From the NCBI GenBank assembly GCA_023129715.1, contig JAGMBO010000002.1:1-64000 (forward strand): a DNA stretch of 64,000 nt. Reading direction: 5' to 3'. Below, one piece after another: positions 54,466-63,615 of this stretch (position 1 is the first letter of the stretch; every line of letters starts with the position of its first letter). Under the pieces are notes generated by a model. That model made no database searches. It saw nothing but the letters and a program-made list of their open reading frames with translations, and was not told the origin of the DNA. A program made the translations under genes and the position numbers. This DNA comes from Candidatus Eiseniibacteriota bacterium. Lineage in GTDB: Bacteria; Eisenbacteria; RBG-16-71-46; CAIMUX01; WJJG01.

Positions 54466-56172
54466 CTACTCGACGTGGGCCGCGCGGGAAACTTCCTCGA
54501 GGGTCGTGACTCCCTCGAGAACCAGGCGCAAGCCTTCCGAGCGCAGGCTGGGCAGATCACGTTCGTCCTGGTGGCGGCGAAGGGAGTCAATTGTCGGACG
54601 GTCGAGCAGCAGGCGGCGCAGATCGGCATCGACCAGCAGCAGCTCGTAGATCCCGATCCGGCCGTGATAGCCCGAATCGAAACAGGCGTCGCAACCGCGT
54701 CCGCGGCGCAGGCGCTGGTCCTTCTTATCCGCGATCTCCAGGCTCTGGAGTTCGGCGGGGCTTGGGTAGTACTCGGTCGCACAGTTGCTGCAGATCGTGC
54801 GTACCAGGCGCTGGCCGATGACGCCGATCAATGCCGAGGCGAGCAGATAGGCCTCGACCCCCATCTCCAGCAGGCGCGACACCGAACTGGTCGCATCGTT
54901 GGTGTGCATCGTCGAGAGGACCATGTGTCCGGTGAGGGCCGCCTGGACGGCGATCTCGGCGGTCTCGGCGTCACGGATCTCGCCGACCATGACAATGTCG
55001 GGATCCTGCCGCAGGACATGCCGCAGAATCCGCGCGAAGGAGAGCCCGATCTCGTCGCGCACCTGGTTCTGATTGACAATCTCGAACTGGTATTCGACCG
55101 GATCTTCGATCGTCACGATGTTCTTCTCGACCGAATTGAGTTCCTTCAAACCCGCATAGAGGGTCGTCGTCTTGCCGCTCCCCGTCGGGCCGGTGACGAG
55201 CACGAGACCATGGGGGCGGCTGAGGAGAGCGCGGAAGGAGGCGAGTGTCTTGGAGGCCAGACCGAGTTCGTCCAACCCGAGCAGTCCGGTCTCCTTGTCC
55301 AACACGCGCAGGACGACCTTCTCGCCGAAGATCCCCGGAAGCGAGGAGAACCGCAGGTCGACCGTGCGGCCCTGGGCGAGCACCTGGATGCGTCCATCCT
55401 GGGGCAAGCGGCGCTCGGCGATGTCGAGATTGGCCATGATCTTCAGGCGCGAGATGATCGGGGCGTGCAGGTCGATGCGCTGGCGCATCACTTCATAGAG
55501 CACGCCATCGATACGGAAGCGAATGCGCAGGTACTTGCGTTCCGGCTCGATATGGATGTCGCTGGCGCGTTCCTTGATCGCCTTCAACACGATCTGATTG
55601 ACCAGATTGATGATCGGGCTGCGCCCCGCCATCGCGGAGATGTCTTCGAATCCGGCTGCCGGTTCCTGGGAGACCAGTTCGACGTCGGCCTCGTCGAGGC
55701 CCGAGGCGAGGTCTTCGATGCGGACCTCATCCTCGGCGTAGGCCTCGGGAATCATCGCGCGGATGTCCTCCGGCGGGCAAACGACCGGCTGGACATCGCA
55801 GCCGGTCAGCTTGCGCACGGTGTCGAGGAGGATGACTTCGTGGGGGTCGCCGATGGCGAGCACCAGCCGGTTGTGGATGCGGAAGAGCGGCAACACCTCG
55901 TCCCGCTCGGCGCGCTCCCGCGGAATCATGGACGCGATGTGTTGATCGAAGAGCCCCTTGCGCAGCCGGGCGAAGGGGAGTCCGGCTCGCTCGGCAAGAA
56001 TCGCGATCACGTCCGCCTCGTTGACCAGCTCCATTTCGACGAGGACTTCCCCGAGCCGGCGTCCGGTTTGGCGGTGAATCGCCAGCGCCGCTTCCCGCTG
56101 CTCGGCGGTGATCAGACCCCGTTCGACGAAGAGATCGCCGAGGTAGGCGCGTTTGGTCTCGAGCCTGCGCAT
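54466..56172 (-). CDS. pilB: Pilus extension ATPase
   Basis: 568 residues with the full PilB/GspE layout: N-terminal MshEN-type domain (YLGDLFVERGLITAEQREAA, binding c-di-GMP in related proteins), Walker A VTGPTGSGKTTTLYAGLKEL, Asp box TIEDPVEYQ, Walker B LRQDPDIVMVGEIRDAETAE, His box TGHMVLSTMHTNDA, and the tetracysteine zinc motif CSNC...CDAC. It hydrolyses ATP to extend the pilus. It starts directly at the STAS stop. Confidence 0.95.
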   Translation of the reverse strand: MRRLETKRAYLGDLFVERGLITAEQREAALAIHRQTGRRLGEVLVEMELVNEADVIAILAERAGLPFARLRKGLFDQHIASMIPRERAERDEVLPLFRIHNRLVLAIGDPHEVILLDTVRKLTGCDVQPVVCPPEDIRAMIPEAYAEDEVRIEDLASGLDEADVELVSQEPAAGFEDISAMAGRSPIINLVNQIVLKAIKERASDIHIEPERKYLRIRFRIDGVLYEVMRQRIDLHAPIISRLKIMANLDIAERRLPQDGRIQVLAQGRTVDLRFSSLPGIFGEKVVLRVLDKETGLLGLDELGLASKTLASFRALLSRPHGLVLVTGPTGSGKTTTLYAGLKELNSVEKNIVTIEDPVEYQFEIVNQNQVRDEIGLSFARILRHVLRQDPDIVMVGEIRDAETAEIAVQAALTGHMVLSTMHTNDATSSVSRLLEMGVEAYLLASALIGVIGQRLVRTICSNCATEYYPSPAELQSLEIADKKDQRLRRGRGCDACFDSGYHGRIGIYELLLVDADLRRLLLDRPTIDSLRRHQDERDLPSLRSEGLRLVLEGVTTLEEVSRAAHVE

Positions 56173-56513
56173 CAGAGGAAGCTCCTCCCAGCGCTTTCCA
56201 GATCCTCGTGGATCGGGATCGTCTCGTCGAGCCGGGTGATCGCCAGCACCTCGCGACAGAGGGGATTGGGGTTGACCAGCCGCAGCGATCCTCCTTCGTC
56301 ACGTAGCTCGGTGGCCAGATCAAGGAGGAACTCGAGTCCCGCGCTGTCGCAGTAGGCGGTATGCCGCAGATCGACGACCAGTTTTGCGCCTCCGCTCTCG
56401 CGCACTTCTCGCAGCGCTTCCACCAACCGCGCGAGGTGTTCCCCGACCAGGGGACCCTCGGGGGTCACATAGGTGGCTACTCCCAGTTTCGATACGCGCA
56501 CCTGCATCGTCAT
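56172..56513 (-). CDS. STAS-domain anti-sigma-factor antagonist
   Basis: 113 residues. KLVVDLRHTAYCDSAGLEFL has the conserved Ser phosphorylated in SpoIIAA/RsbV-type proteins (C-D-S-A-G-L). The short length and location between HD-GYP and pilB suggest a regulatory switch of the cluster; the partner kinase would be a RsbW-type ATPase, absent here. It abuts pilB by 1 bp. Confidence 0.88.
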   Translation of the reverse strand: MTMQVRVSKLGVATYVTPEGPLVGEHLARLVEALREVRESGGAKLVVDLRHTAYCDSAGLEFLLDLATELRDEGGSLRLVNPNPLCREVLAITRLDETIPIHEDLESAGRSFL

Positions 56514-56516
56514 TCC

Positions 56517-57998
56517 TCAGGCGGCTTGTTCGTCATTCTCCGCCGCGGCAGGCGCGGGGGCCTGGTGGGCGGAGGCCTCGGGGAGCATTTCCTGGAGAAC
56601 GCCTTCGGCCTCGAGGGCGAGGAAGACCTCGACGATGCGCGGGTCGAACTGCGTGCCCGCGCCGCGGTTGATCTGCTCGCGCGCGGTTCGCGAGGACTGG
56701 GCGTGGCGATAGGCGCGCGTCGAGATCATCGCATCATAGGCGTCGGCGACGGCGATGATGCGCGCGAGGAGCGGGATCTCGTCGCCGTGCAGGCCGTCGG
56801 GATACCCCTTGCCGTCGTGGCGCTCGTGGTGGTGGCGGATCCCGGGCCAGCTGGCGCGCAGCTGGGGGATCGGTTCCAGCACGCGGCACCCCCGCTCGGG
56901 GTGGGTGCGTACGGCCTGGAACTCGCCGTCGGTCAAGCGGGAGGGCTTGTTGAGAATGTCTCCCCGGATCGCGATCTTGCCGATGTCGTGCAGCAGCGCG
57001 GCCCAACTCAAATCGCGAAGTTCCGTTTCGGGAAGGCCCAGCCGCTCGCCGATGGCGAGCGAGGTGTGATAGACGCGCTCCGAATGGCCGCGGGTGTACT
57101 CATCCTTCGCGTCGATCGCCGCGACCAGGCTGCGCACGGTGTTGAAGAGCATCGCGCGCAATTCCCGGTTCAGTTGCCGGGTGGTCGACGCGTTGGAGAG
57201 TTCCTCGGCGAGGCACTCGAGCAGGCGCAGTTCGGTGGTCTCGAACGAGTTCTCGGTCTCCGTGCGGAAGACGCCGACATATCCGGTGATCGCTTCCCCC
57301 GTACGCACGGGAACGACCACGTAGTGGAAGACGCCTTGGGGCGCGTGATGCGTGGCCGGGATCCGCATGGGCCGCCGGTCGCCGGAGGTTGCGGCCCGGG
57401 CGACTGCGTCGCTGTGGATCCGGGCCAAAGTCGGCGGGCTGCCGGTCAGCCAGCGCTTCCCTCTCTCCATCGATTGCGCCGGGCCGCAGGCCCAGTCGAT
57501 CTGCTGCGGATCGGCCTGGAAGCGGATCAGCAGGCGGTGCTCGAGCAGGTCGGCCGTCTCGCGCAGCAGGGCGCGCGCGTTCTCACCGAAGCCCCTCTCG
57601 GGGCGCAAGAGATGGGCGAAATCGTAGAGCAGGTTGATCTCATCGTAGGATTGGGAGAGCTGATCGGTCATCCGGTCGAGGTCGCTCTCCAGGCGGAAAC
57701 GCTCGCTGATCTGTTCCGCCAGTGTGAGCACCAGGGGTTCCATTTCCTTGCTGCCGGGTTGCGCGACCAGGGTTCCCAGGCGTTTCCCGTGAACCGTGAG
57801 CGGGACCACCAGGCGGTGGTTGTGGCCAGATTCGCCTCCGGCATCCGGGGCCGCGGAGGTCGGTCGGCCACAGAGCGGCCGACCACGGGAGTCGAAGATT
57901 GCGAAGGAGGTTTCCAGCACGCTGCTCAGTTCCTCAAGCAGATCGCCGCAGCTCGTACAGGCGAAGGCCGAGAAGGCACTGTGTATGGGAAGAGTCAT
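56517..57998 (-). CDS. GAF/HD-GYP cyclic-di-GMP phosphodiesterase
   Basis: 493 residues. N-terminus with ACTSCGDLLEELSSVLETSF (a C-x-x-C element) and a GAF-like domain. The C-terminal HD-GYP domain is complete: GHSERVYHTSLAIGERLGL, WAALLHDIGKIAIRGDIL, RTHPERGCRVLEPI, IRHHHERHDGKGYPDGLHG, IAVADAYDAMIS. It should hydrolyse c-di-GMP and so may couple pilus activity to c-di-GMP. The ATG overlaps the preceding response-regulator stop (ATGA). Confidence 0.9.
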   Translation of the reverse strand: MTLPIHSAFSAFACTSCGDLLEELSSVLETSFAIFDSRGRPLCGRPTSAAPDAGGESGHNHRLVVPLTVHGKRLGTLVAQPGSKEMEPLVLTLAEQISERFRLESDLDRMTDQLSQSYDEINLLYDFAHLLRPERGFGENARALLRETADLLEHRLLIRFQADPQQIDWACGPAQSMERGKRWLTGSPPTLARIHSDAVARAATSGDRRPMRIPATHHAPQGVFHYVVVPVRTGEAITGYVGVFRTETENSFETTELRLLECLAEELSNASTTRQLNRELRAMLFNTVRSLVAAIDAKDEYTRGHSERVYHTSLAIGERLGLPETELRDLSWAALLHDIGKIAIRGDILNKPSRLTDGEFQAVRTHPERGCRVLEPIPQLRASWPGIRHHHERHDGKGYPDGLHGDEIPLLARIIAVADAYDAMISTRAYRHAQSSRTAREQINRGAGTQFDPRIVEVFLALEAEGVLQEMLPEASAHQAPAPAAAENDEQAA

Positions 57999-58414
57999 GC
58001 GGCCCTCCGTTGCTCGCCCGATTCCCGACCATCGAACCCGGGTAGGCTTTCCAGATGCCGGCGCACCCGGCGTAGCAACTGCTTCGGCCCGACCGGCTTC
58101 TCCACCAGGCAGACACCGGGGAACTCCTCGACCCACGCGCGCTCATCATGCTCCGACCGCGACGTCACGATCAGCGTGCACGCGGGCAGGTAGGGGCCTT
58201 GGCGGGTCAGGTGCCGGCAGAGCTCGCGCCCGTCCATCCGCGGCATTTGAATGTCGCAGATCATGATGTCGATCTGCTGGTCGGCGAGCAGAGTCAACGC
58301 CCATTCCCCATCGGGGGCGGTGGCGACGACATACCCCGCGCGCTCAAAGGCGCGGGCCAACACGCGCGCGACACTCGAGTCGTCGTCGACGATCAACACC
58401 CGGTGGTCTTCCAT
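57995..58414 (-). CDS. Single-domain response regulator
   Basis: 139 residues: VLIVDDDSSVARVLARAFER (acidic pocket), MICDIQMPRMDGRELCRHL (phospho-Asp), TSRSEHDERAWV and VEKPVGPKQLLRRVRRHLES (Lys). No output domain, so it would act through the adjacent HD-GYP protein. Probably phosphorylated by the kinase upstream. Confidence 0.92.
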   Translation of the reverse strand: MEDHRVLIVDDDSSVARVLARAFERAGYVVATAPDGEWALTLLADQQIDIMICDIQMPRMDGRELCRHLTRQGPYLPACTLIVTSRSEHDERAWVEEFPGVCLVEKPVGPKQLLRRVRRHLESLPGFDGRESGEQRRAA

Positions 58415-58473
58415 ACCCCCTCCTCGATGTCTGTGCGTCTCATTGCCCGAGCGCGCCTTCGCCCGAAAGCCTC

Positions 58474-60327
58474 TCAGGCGGCCACGTCCATGCGTGTGCC
58501 GACCTGGCGGCAGGGGAGCCTGAGTCGGAAGAGGCTGCCGCGCCCCACCTCGCTGTGCACCGAGATCTCTCCCTCATGGAGTTCGGCAATCTCCTTGACT
58601 AGCGTCAGGCCTAAGCCGCTTCCGGGGCACCCCCGGACCTCGGGCTGGTCCGAGCGCGCGAAGCGCTCGAAGATCCGTTCCTGGGCCTCTGGCGGGATTC
58701 CGATGCCCGTATCCTCTATCTCGATTGTAAGTTCCTCGTCGGCAACCCGCGCCAGCACGGTGATCTGCCCACCCCGTGGGGTGTACTTGATCGCATTGCT
58801 CACGAGATTGGTCACCGCCACCCCCAGAAGGTCCTTGTCACCGTAGAGCGCCGGCAGGTTCTCGGGGATCTTGGCTTGGAGGGTGAGGCCGGCGCTCTCG
58901 GCCTGGCTGTGGAAGGCTTCGACCTGCTGGCGAATCAGCGCCGCCGACTTGACATACGTGAACTTGCCCGAGAGATTGCCGAGTTGGATACGCGAGAGCT
59001 GCATGAGATTGCCGATTAGGCGGGCCATGCGCAGCGACTCGGCGTTGAGCGTGTTGAAGTACTGCCGGCGTTCCTCACTGCTCAGGTCATCGTCGTCCGC
59101 CAGGGCCTCGATGAAAGTGACGATCGTGTTGAGCGGAGCCTTCAGCTCGTGGGAGATCTGCGAAAGAAACTCCGCCTGGGCGCTCTGCGCAGCGTGCAGG
59201 GCCGTGACATCGCGCAAGATGTAGAGATCGCCCGCCGGTTCGCCCATCGCCCCGGGGAGAGGCAGACGATTGATCTGGATGTGCCGAGGGTTCTCCGCCG
59301 ACTCGGGCAAGGCGGCTTGCCCGGTCTTGTGCGCTTCACGCAGGGCAGCTTGCAGGTCGGCGGGGAGCTGGGCGAGATTCCAGCTGCCGTCGGATTCGGG
59401 CGAGCGTTGGATCACCTTATCGGCCGCCCGGTTGCTGAAGAGAATGTGGTGGAGGGCGTCGGTGAAGAGAATGCCGTCGGGAATGCGGTCGATCAGATGG
59501 CTCATCCGCTTCTTCTCGTAGTCGAGCACGCTGTTCTGGACCGTGAGCGCCTGCTTGGCTTGATGCAGCGCGGTCACGCAGCTGACCGCCTGCTCCATTG
59601 CCGCGCCATGTCCATGCGTTTGCGCGCCATCTCCCTTGGCCGTCTCTCCGCTTGTCTCGAGGGTGCGCCAGATCCGCTCGATGAATTCCGCCGTCGGCCG
59701 CACTGCCCAGCGGATGGTTGTCTGGGTGATGCCGATGAAGGCGAGCAGCAGCAGACCGGCCGGCAGGAGCAGGCGCAGCGTTTGTCCGCCCCAGAGCGTC
59801 ACCTCCGGCGCGGGAAGCAGCAGGGCGACCCGGCCGCGCGGTCCATGGGGCCCGATCAGAGGGCGTGCGATCATCGACCCCGGATCGGGCCCGAAGAGCC
59901 CCGCCTGCACCTCTGCGGATTCCGCGGTCGGCGCCAAGGCTTCCGGTGACAGGCGGCGGCCCACGCAGGCGACATCGGTGTGCGCGATGATCCGCCCGGC
60001 GCTGTCGATCACGGCGCCCGCGGCCAGATCGCCCTCGCGCACGGCGCATTCCAGGATACGAATCAGTCGCGGGGCGTCGGCGGGGAGAGCTTCGTTGCCG
60101 ACAGCCTGGGCAATGAGTTCGGTCTGTGCCTGCGCGCGCGCGGTCGCACGCGCGCAGGCCTCGCGGTGGGCTTCGCGCTGCAACAGCCACGTCGTCACCG
60201 TGGCGAGCAGGAGGAGTACCGAGATCTGTAGCAGGAGATTCTTGACCGGGAGAGACGCAGTCCCGCAGGTCGCCCGGCCGTTGCAGCGCGACTTAGCTTG
60301 TGATGGCGGTGCCCCCGCGCGCGACAT
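58474..60327 (-). CDS. Membrane sensor histidine kinase
   Basis: 617 residues. N-terminal transmembrane segment (LLLQISVLLLLATVTTWLL), a periplasmic sensing region, a second segment (LLLPAGLLLLAFIGITQTT), a PAS-like region (HLIDRIPDGILFTDALHHIL), and the kinase core: FLSQISHELKAPLNTIVTFI (His), LVSNAIKYTPRGGQ (N box), IEDTGIGIPPEAQ (G1), GCPGSGLGLTLVKEIAE (G2). SD GAGGAGGGA. First gene of the pilus cluster. Confidence 0.93.
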   Translation of the reverse strand: MSRAGAPPSQAKSRCNGRATCGTASLPVKNLLLQISVLLLLATVTTWLLQREAHREACARATARAQAQTELIAQAVGNEALPADAPRLIRILECAVREGDLAAGAVIDSAGRIIAHTDVACVGRRLSPEALAPTAESAEVQAGLFGPDPGSMIARPLIGPHGPRGRVALLLPAPEVTLWGGQTLRLLLPAGLLLLAFIGITQTTIRWAVRPTAEFIERIWRTLETSGETAKGDGAQTHGHGAAMEQAVSCVTALHQAKQALTVQNSVLDYEKKRMSHLIDRIPDGILFTDALHHILFSNRAADKVIQRSPESDGSWNLAQLPADLQAALREAHKTGQAALPESAENPRHIQINRLPLPGAMGEPAGDLYILRDVTALHAAQSAQAEFLSQISHELKAPLNTIVTFIEALADDDDLSSEERRQYFNTLNAESLRMARLIGNLMQLSRIQLGNLSGKFTYVKSAALIRQQVEAFHSQAESAGLTLQAKIPENLPALYGDKDLLGVAVTNLVSNAIKYTPRGGQITVLARVADEELTIEIEDTGIGIPPEAQERIFERFARSDQPEVRGCPGSGLGLTLVKEIAELHEGEISVHSEVGRGSLFRLRLPCRQVGTRMDVAA

Positions 60328-60381
60328 AGTTCCCTCCTCGAGCGGCGCCCATGCCTTGGCCCCGAGATCCCGCTAGATGAG

Positions 60382-60397
60382 TGCAAGGCGAGTGCCG
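60382..60397 (-). promoter_or_regulatory. Sigma-54 (-24/-12) promoter candidate
   Basis: On the minus strand CGGCACTCGCCTTGCA matches the consensus TGGCAC-N5-TTGC with correct GG-N10-GC spacing and only the first base off. Transcription would begin about 44 nt upstream of the kinase start codon. Sigma-54 control of pilin genes is well known in Proteobacteria (pilA), so the context is right; no NtrC-type activator is in the window. Confidence 0.6.
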
Positions 60398-60617
60398 TCA
60401 GGGAGACGGGGATGGCGGATAAGGGCCAGCCCTGCGCAACGAGTTCAGGCGATGAAGCTTGATGATGCGCCGGCCTCGGCTCACCGGCGCCGAGAGCGCG
60501 GGGAGGAAGGACGTACCCGGAATACTGCCACTGCATCCTGCACGTTTGACTGCAGGATGCGCCTCGATTGGGCTGATGGGCCACCGGGATTGCAGGGACC
60601 GGTGGGGACCGGTGCGT

Positions 60618-60791
60618 CAATGGGTCACGGGGCGGGCAGAGGCCGGCGGGACCGGCGCGCACCGGGGCGGACCTCTCGCAGGCGCGCGCGCCTTGGGTCC
60701 GCTGCGCGCGACGTCACGCAGAGGGTGATTGCCGGGCACTTTCCGCGCGGCGGACACATCCCGCCCACCTCTGCCCGCCCCGTGGCCCATT
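60618..60791 (-). repeat. Long inverted repeat (large hairpin)
   Basis: CAATGGGTCACGGGGCGGGC (from 60618, arm to 60642) pairs with the arm at 60767-60791, 24 of 25 positions, and the stem continues with GGCGGG/CCCGCC (60645-60650 with 60759-60764). The 108-nt loop contains a second hairpin GCGGAC/GTCCGC. It begins 30 bp beyond the stop of the repeat-protein gene, so it may terminate or stabilise that mRNA, or be a mobile REP-like element. Confidence 0.65.
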
Positions 60792-60820
60792 GAGGAGGTC
60801 TTGAATGGCTCTGCGGCGAA

Positions 60821-63274
60821 CTAGTGCTGTTCGGGCGCGACCCCCGTCGACTCGGCAATCGCCGATTCGAGCGGGCCCGCCAGGTCGAGGAAGAAGCCGT
60901 GAGCGGGGTGGTGGCGGGTCATGTTGTTGGCGTTCTGCTCGGCGGTGTAGGTGTCTTCATCACCGCCGGCGTCGATGAAGAGCGCCAGGCTGATGCCCCC
61001 ATGATAATCGTTCTGGCCGGCGCGTGCCTGGCCGGGGCCATACCGATACTGGTCGACACCCTCCTGGTCGAGGAAGAGGCAGACGCTGTTGTGGGCGGCG
61101 GCGCCCTGCGAGAAGAATCCCCCGCCCTGGTAGATGTCGTCGCCCGCGGCATCGATGAAGAGGGTCACCGATTCGTCCCAGGCGAGTCCTTGGGCGACGC
61201 CGTGGCGGGTCGTGTAGAAGTCATCGCCTCCCGCCTCCCGGAATACGCCGGCCGCCTGATGGGCACAGAACCCCTGATTGTAGCGTGATCCGATGTAGCG
61301 ATCGCTCTCCGATCCCCGTGCCTCGAGGATTCCGAGGCCGTAGTAGTATCCGCCACCCTGCGAGAAGCTGCCCGCCTCCATTCGGTCGCGTCCTCCGCCA
61401 TCGACGAGCACGCCCAGCCCCCCCGAGGCGAGCGTGCGGAAGCCGACGCCGCAGCCCTGCGACCAGGCATCGAAGATCCCGGCATCGCCGTAGCTCGTCG
61501 GATAGCGACCCTTGGCGTAGTACTGATCTTCTCCTGCCAGATCGACCAGCGCCCCGACGCCGCGTGGCAGGCCGACTCCCTGAACATGGGCATCGCCCTC
61601 GAAGCGATCGGCGCCCCGGCAATCCAGAAGGCTGCCGGCGCCCCACAGCCCGACACCCTGACAGAAGCTGCGGCCCCGGTAGACATCATCTCCCGCGGCA
61701 TCGTGCAGCCAACCGACTCCGGCATACCCCACGCCCTGACACCATTCGAGCGCGACATACTGGTCATTGCCCGCGAGATCGAGCAGCCCGCCGATGCCGA
61801 GCCAACCAGCACCCTGACAGCCCGGATCGGTCGATTCATAGGCATCGTCGCCGGCCAGGTCGATGCAGATCGCCAGCGGCAGGGACCATGGCTGGCTGCC
61901 GCCGCAATTGCCCGTATAGAGATCGTCGCCGCCCAGATCGAGGATGAAGGCGGCATCGAACTCGCGGTACCAATGGGCGCGGGTGCCGCCGATCAGGATC
62001 CGTCCATGCCGAGTCGGGAAGTCGAGGAGCACCTCGGCGTCGACCGAGTCTCCGAGGGCGGCATGGATCCGCCGGCCGGCGCTCGCCGCCCAGCGTGGGT
62101 CGCAGAGCAGAGCCAGGCGAGCGGCGGCTTCCTGGAGCGCCCCGAAGTCGATCTGCCCGGCGAGCTCGATGACCCGCTGATTGCGGCGGAAGCGCTCGCG
62201 ATCCTCGTCGAGGTGGAGGTAGATCTCTTCCGAAAAGACCTCGGTGAGCTCCCGGCATTGGGCCGTCAAGAACTCGCGTTCATCGGGGTCAAGGGCGGCG
62301 AAGGCACGCTCATGCCAGGTAGCCGCCTCATCGAAGATCGTCAGGACCTCGGCGACCAACTCGGCCATCGGATCGGAACTCCGCGTCACACCGACCGGCA
62401 GCCGGCGCGTCACCGGCAGGCTGAGCGCCTGTTGGGGGGTCAACAACACGTAAGTGCGGGCAACGAGGTCACGGGCTTGCGCCGCCGTCGCGAAGCTCTC
62501 GCCGATATGACGGCTGAGTGGATCCAACCGGAAGGGGTCGCGGTGTCCGTAGATCACGCAATCCAGACGGTAGGGATCGCGGTTGGCGTGGGTGTCTGCC
62601 AGGCGGGCCAGGAGGTCTTCAGTTTCTGTGCGGATCCCTTCAGCCTCTACGAGGGACCAGGCGATCGATTGCAGCGTGCCGGCTGGGAAGAGCCCCGGTG
62701 GGTAGATCTCGTCGTTGGGCGGCGCAGCCGGCCAGCGCGCCTCGGGTCGCAGGCCGAGCACGATCGGCAGGTCGCGGACGACCTGCTCCTTCGCGGCCGC
62801 CGCCTCGAGACGGCTGCCCGCGGGCAGAGCCGCCAGCAGCGCTTCCGGGTCGCGCCAGAACCGATTGGCAAGATCGATCTCCGCCCGCGGCGGGTGCAGC
62901 TCTACCTTGCGGGTGACCGCATCGCGAATGATCCGCAGCGGACACGGTGTGCCCGCTGCGCGCCGGCTCAGTTCCTCGCGAAGAATGATCTGAGCGCTCT
63001 CGGGTGGACAGGTGAAGGGCCGGCCGTCGATCGCGATGATCAGATCATCCAGCAGCAGACCACCACGCTCGGCCGGGGAATCGGGGAATAGCGACGTCAC
63101 CCGCAGTCCGCAGCGAGCCCCTCGCAGGGCTTCCGTTCCGCCCGCCTGCGCCTCGATCGGCGGTAACGAGTCGGCCCGTTCGGTGTAGATGCCCAACCAG
63201 CCGCGATGATCGTCGCCGACCCCCGCGCCGGGCGTCGCGATCACGAGCGCCATCGCGATCCACAATACGCGCAT
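60821..63274 (-). CDS. Secreted GGDD-repeat protein with N-terminal PDZ
   Basis: 817 residues from ATG 63274 (GGAGGA upstream) with signal peptide MRVLWIAMALVIATPGAGVG. Residues ~20-110 form a PDZ-like domain (LGIYTERADSLPP, RVTSLFPDSPAERGGLLLDD, LIIAIDGRPF). A helical module follows. From ~443 to ~798 there are about twelve GGDD-type units (AAFILDLGGDDLYTGNCGGS, GGLLDLAGNDQYVALEWCQG, GWLHDAAGDDVYRGRSFCQG). The helical module and repeats align with the 11742-14969 protein, including the shared entry F-[IL]-[IL]-D-L-G-G-D-D-L-Y. Cys residues often precede Q-G. No known family recognised; calcium-binding or scaffold function is inference. Confidence 0.75.
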   Translation of the reverse strand: MRVLWIAMALVIATPGAGVGDDHRGWLGIYTERADSLPPIEAQAGGTEALRGARCGLRVTSLFPDSPAERGGLLLDDLIIAIDGRPFTCPPESAQIILREELSRRAAGTPCPLRIIRDAVTRKVELHPPRAEIDLANRFWRDPEALLAALPAGSRLEAAAAKEQVVRDLPIVLGLRPEARWPAAPPNDEIYPPGLFPAGTLQSIAWSLVEAEGIRTETEDLLARLADTHANRDPYRLDCVIYGHRDPFRLDPLSRHIGESFATAAQARDLVARTYVLLTPQQALSLPVTRRLPVGVTRSSDPMAELVAEVLTIFDEAATWHERAFAALDPDEREFLTAQCRELTEVFSEEIYLHLDEDRERFRRNQRVIELAGQIDFGALQEAAARLALLCDPRWAASAGRRIHAALGDSVDAEVLLDFPTRHGRILIGGTRAHWYREFDAAFILDLGGDDLYTGNCGGSQPWSLPLAICIDLAGDDAYESTDPGCQGAGWLGIGGLLDLAGNDQYVALEWCQGVGYAGVGWLHDAAGDDVYRGRSFCQGVGLWGAGSLLDCRGADRFEGDAHVQGVGLPRGVGALVDLAGEDQYYAKGRYPTSYGDAGIFDAWSQGCGVGFRTLASGGLGVLVDGGGRDRMEAGSFSQGGGYYYGLGILEARGSESDRYIGSRYNQGFCAHQAAGVFREAGGDDFYTTRHGVAQGLAWDESVTLFIDAAGDDIYQGGGFFSQGAAAHNSVCLFLDQEGVDQYRYGPGQARAGQNDYHGGISLALFIDAGGDEDTYTAEQNANNMTRHHPAHGFFLDLAGPLESAIAESTGVAPEQH

Positions 63275-63615
63275 GGATTCCTCCTGCCGCCGAGAATCTT
63301 GTGGCAGCATACCCGCTGAGTCGCGGAAGGAGAAGCCCGCACAGTGACGCTTGCCATCTCTGTCGCCCCGTTCCCACGACCTGCTCATCCTGTGAATGGA
63401 TGCCGGCAACGGGACGCTTGGCAACCCACCCAATCGTGCTCTAGACTGCTGGATGGATGTCCATGCGCGGTGATTCCAGAGGCGCGCCATGCGGCCCTGT
63501 CCACTGCCGGGGAGCAATCACGAGCGGCGGGCGCACCGCTCGCAGGGCGATCAGCGGCGGCTCGTTCGAGCCGAACGATCAGCCAGGCTGATTGTCGAGA
63601 GTCAGGGGGTATCGA
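63275..63615. other. Divergent intergenic region
   Basis: 341 bp between the repeat-protein gene and the last gene. A TAGACT (63443-63448) and a distant TTGGCA (63418) are too far apart for a standard promoter. Nothing else convincing. Confidence 0.3.

Larger units (their letters stand above)
60328..60820. other. Intergenic region with promoter and large hairpin
   Basis: 493 bp between the kinase and the second repeat-protein gene. It holds the sigma-54 element and the inverted repeat listed separately. I see no gene. Confidence 0.5.

Noticed and set aside
63418-63448. Promoter TTGGCA...TAGACT for the last gene
   Set aside because: The spacer is 19 bp and both boxes are poor matches.
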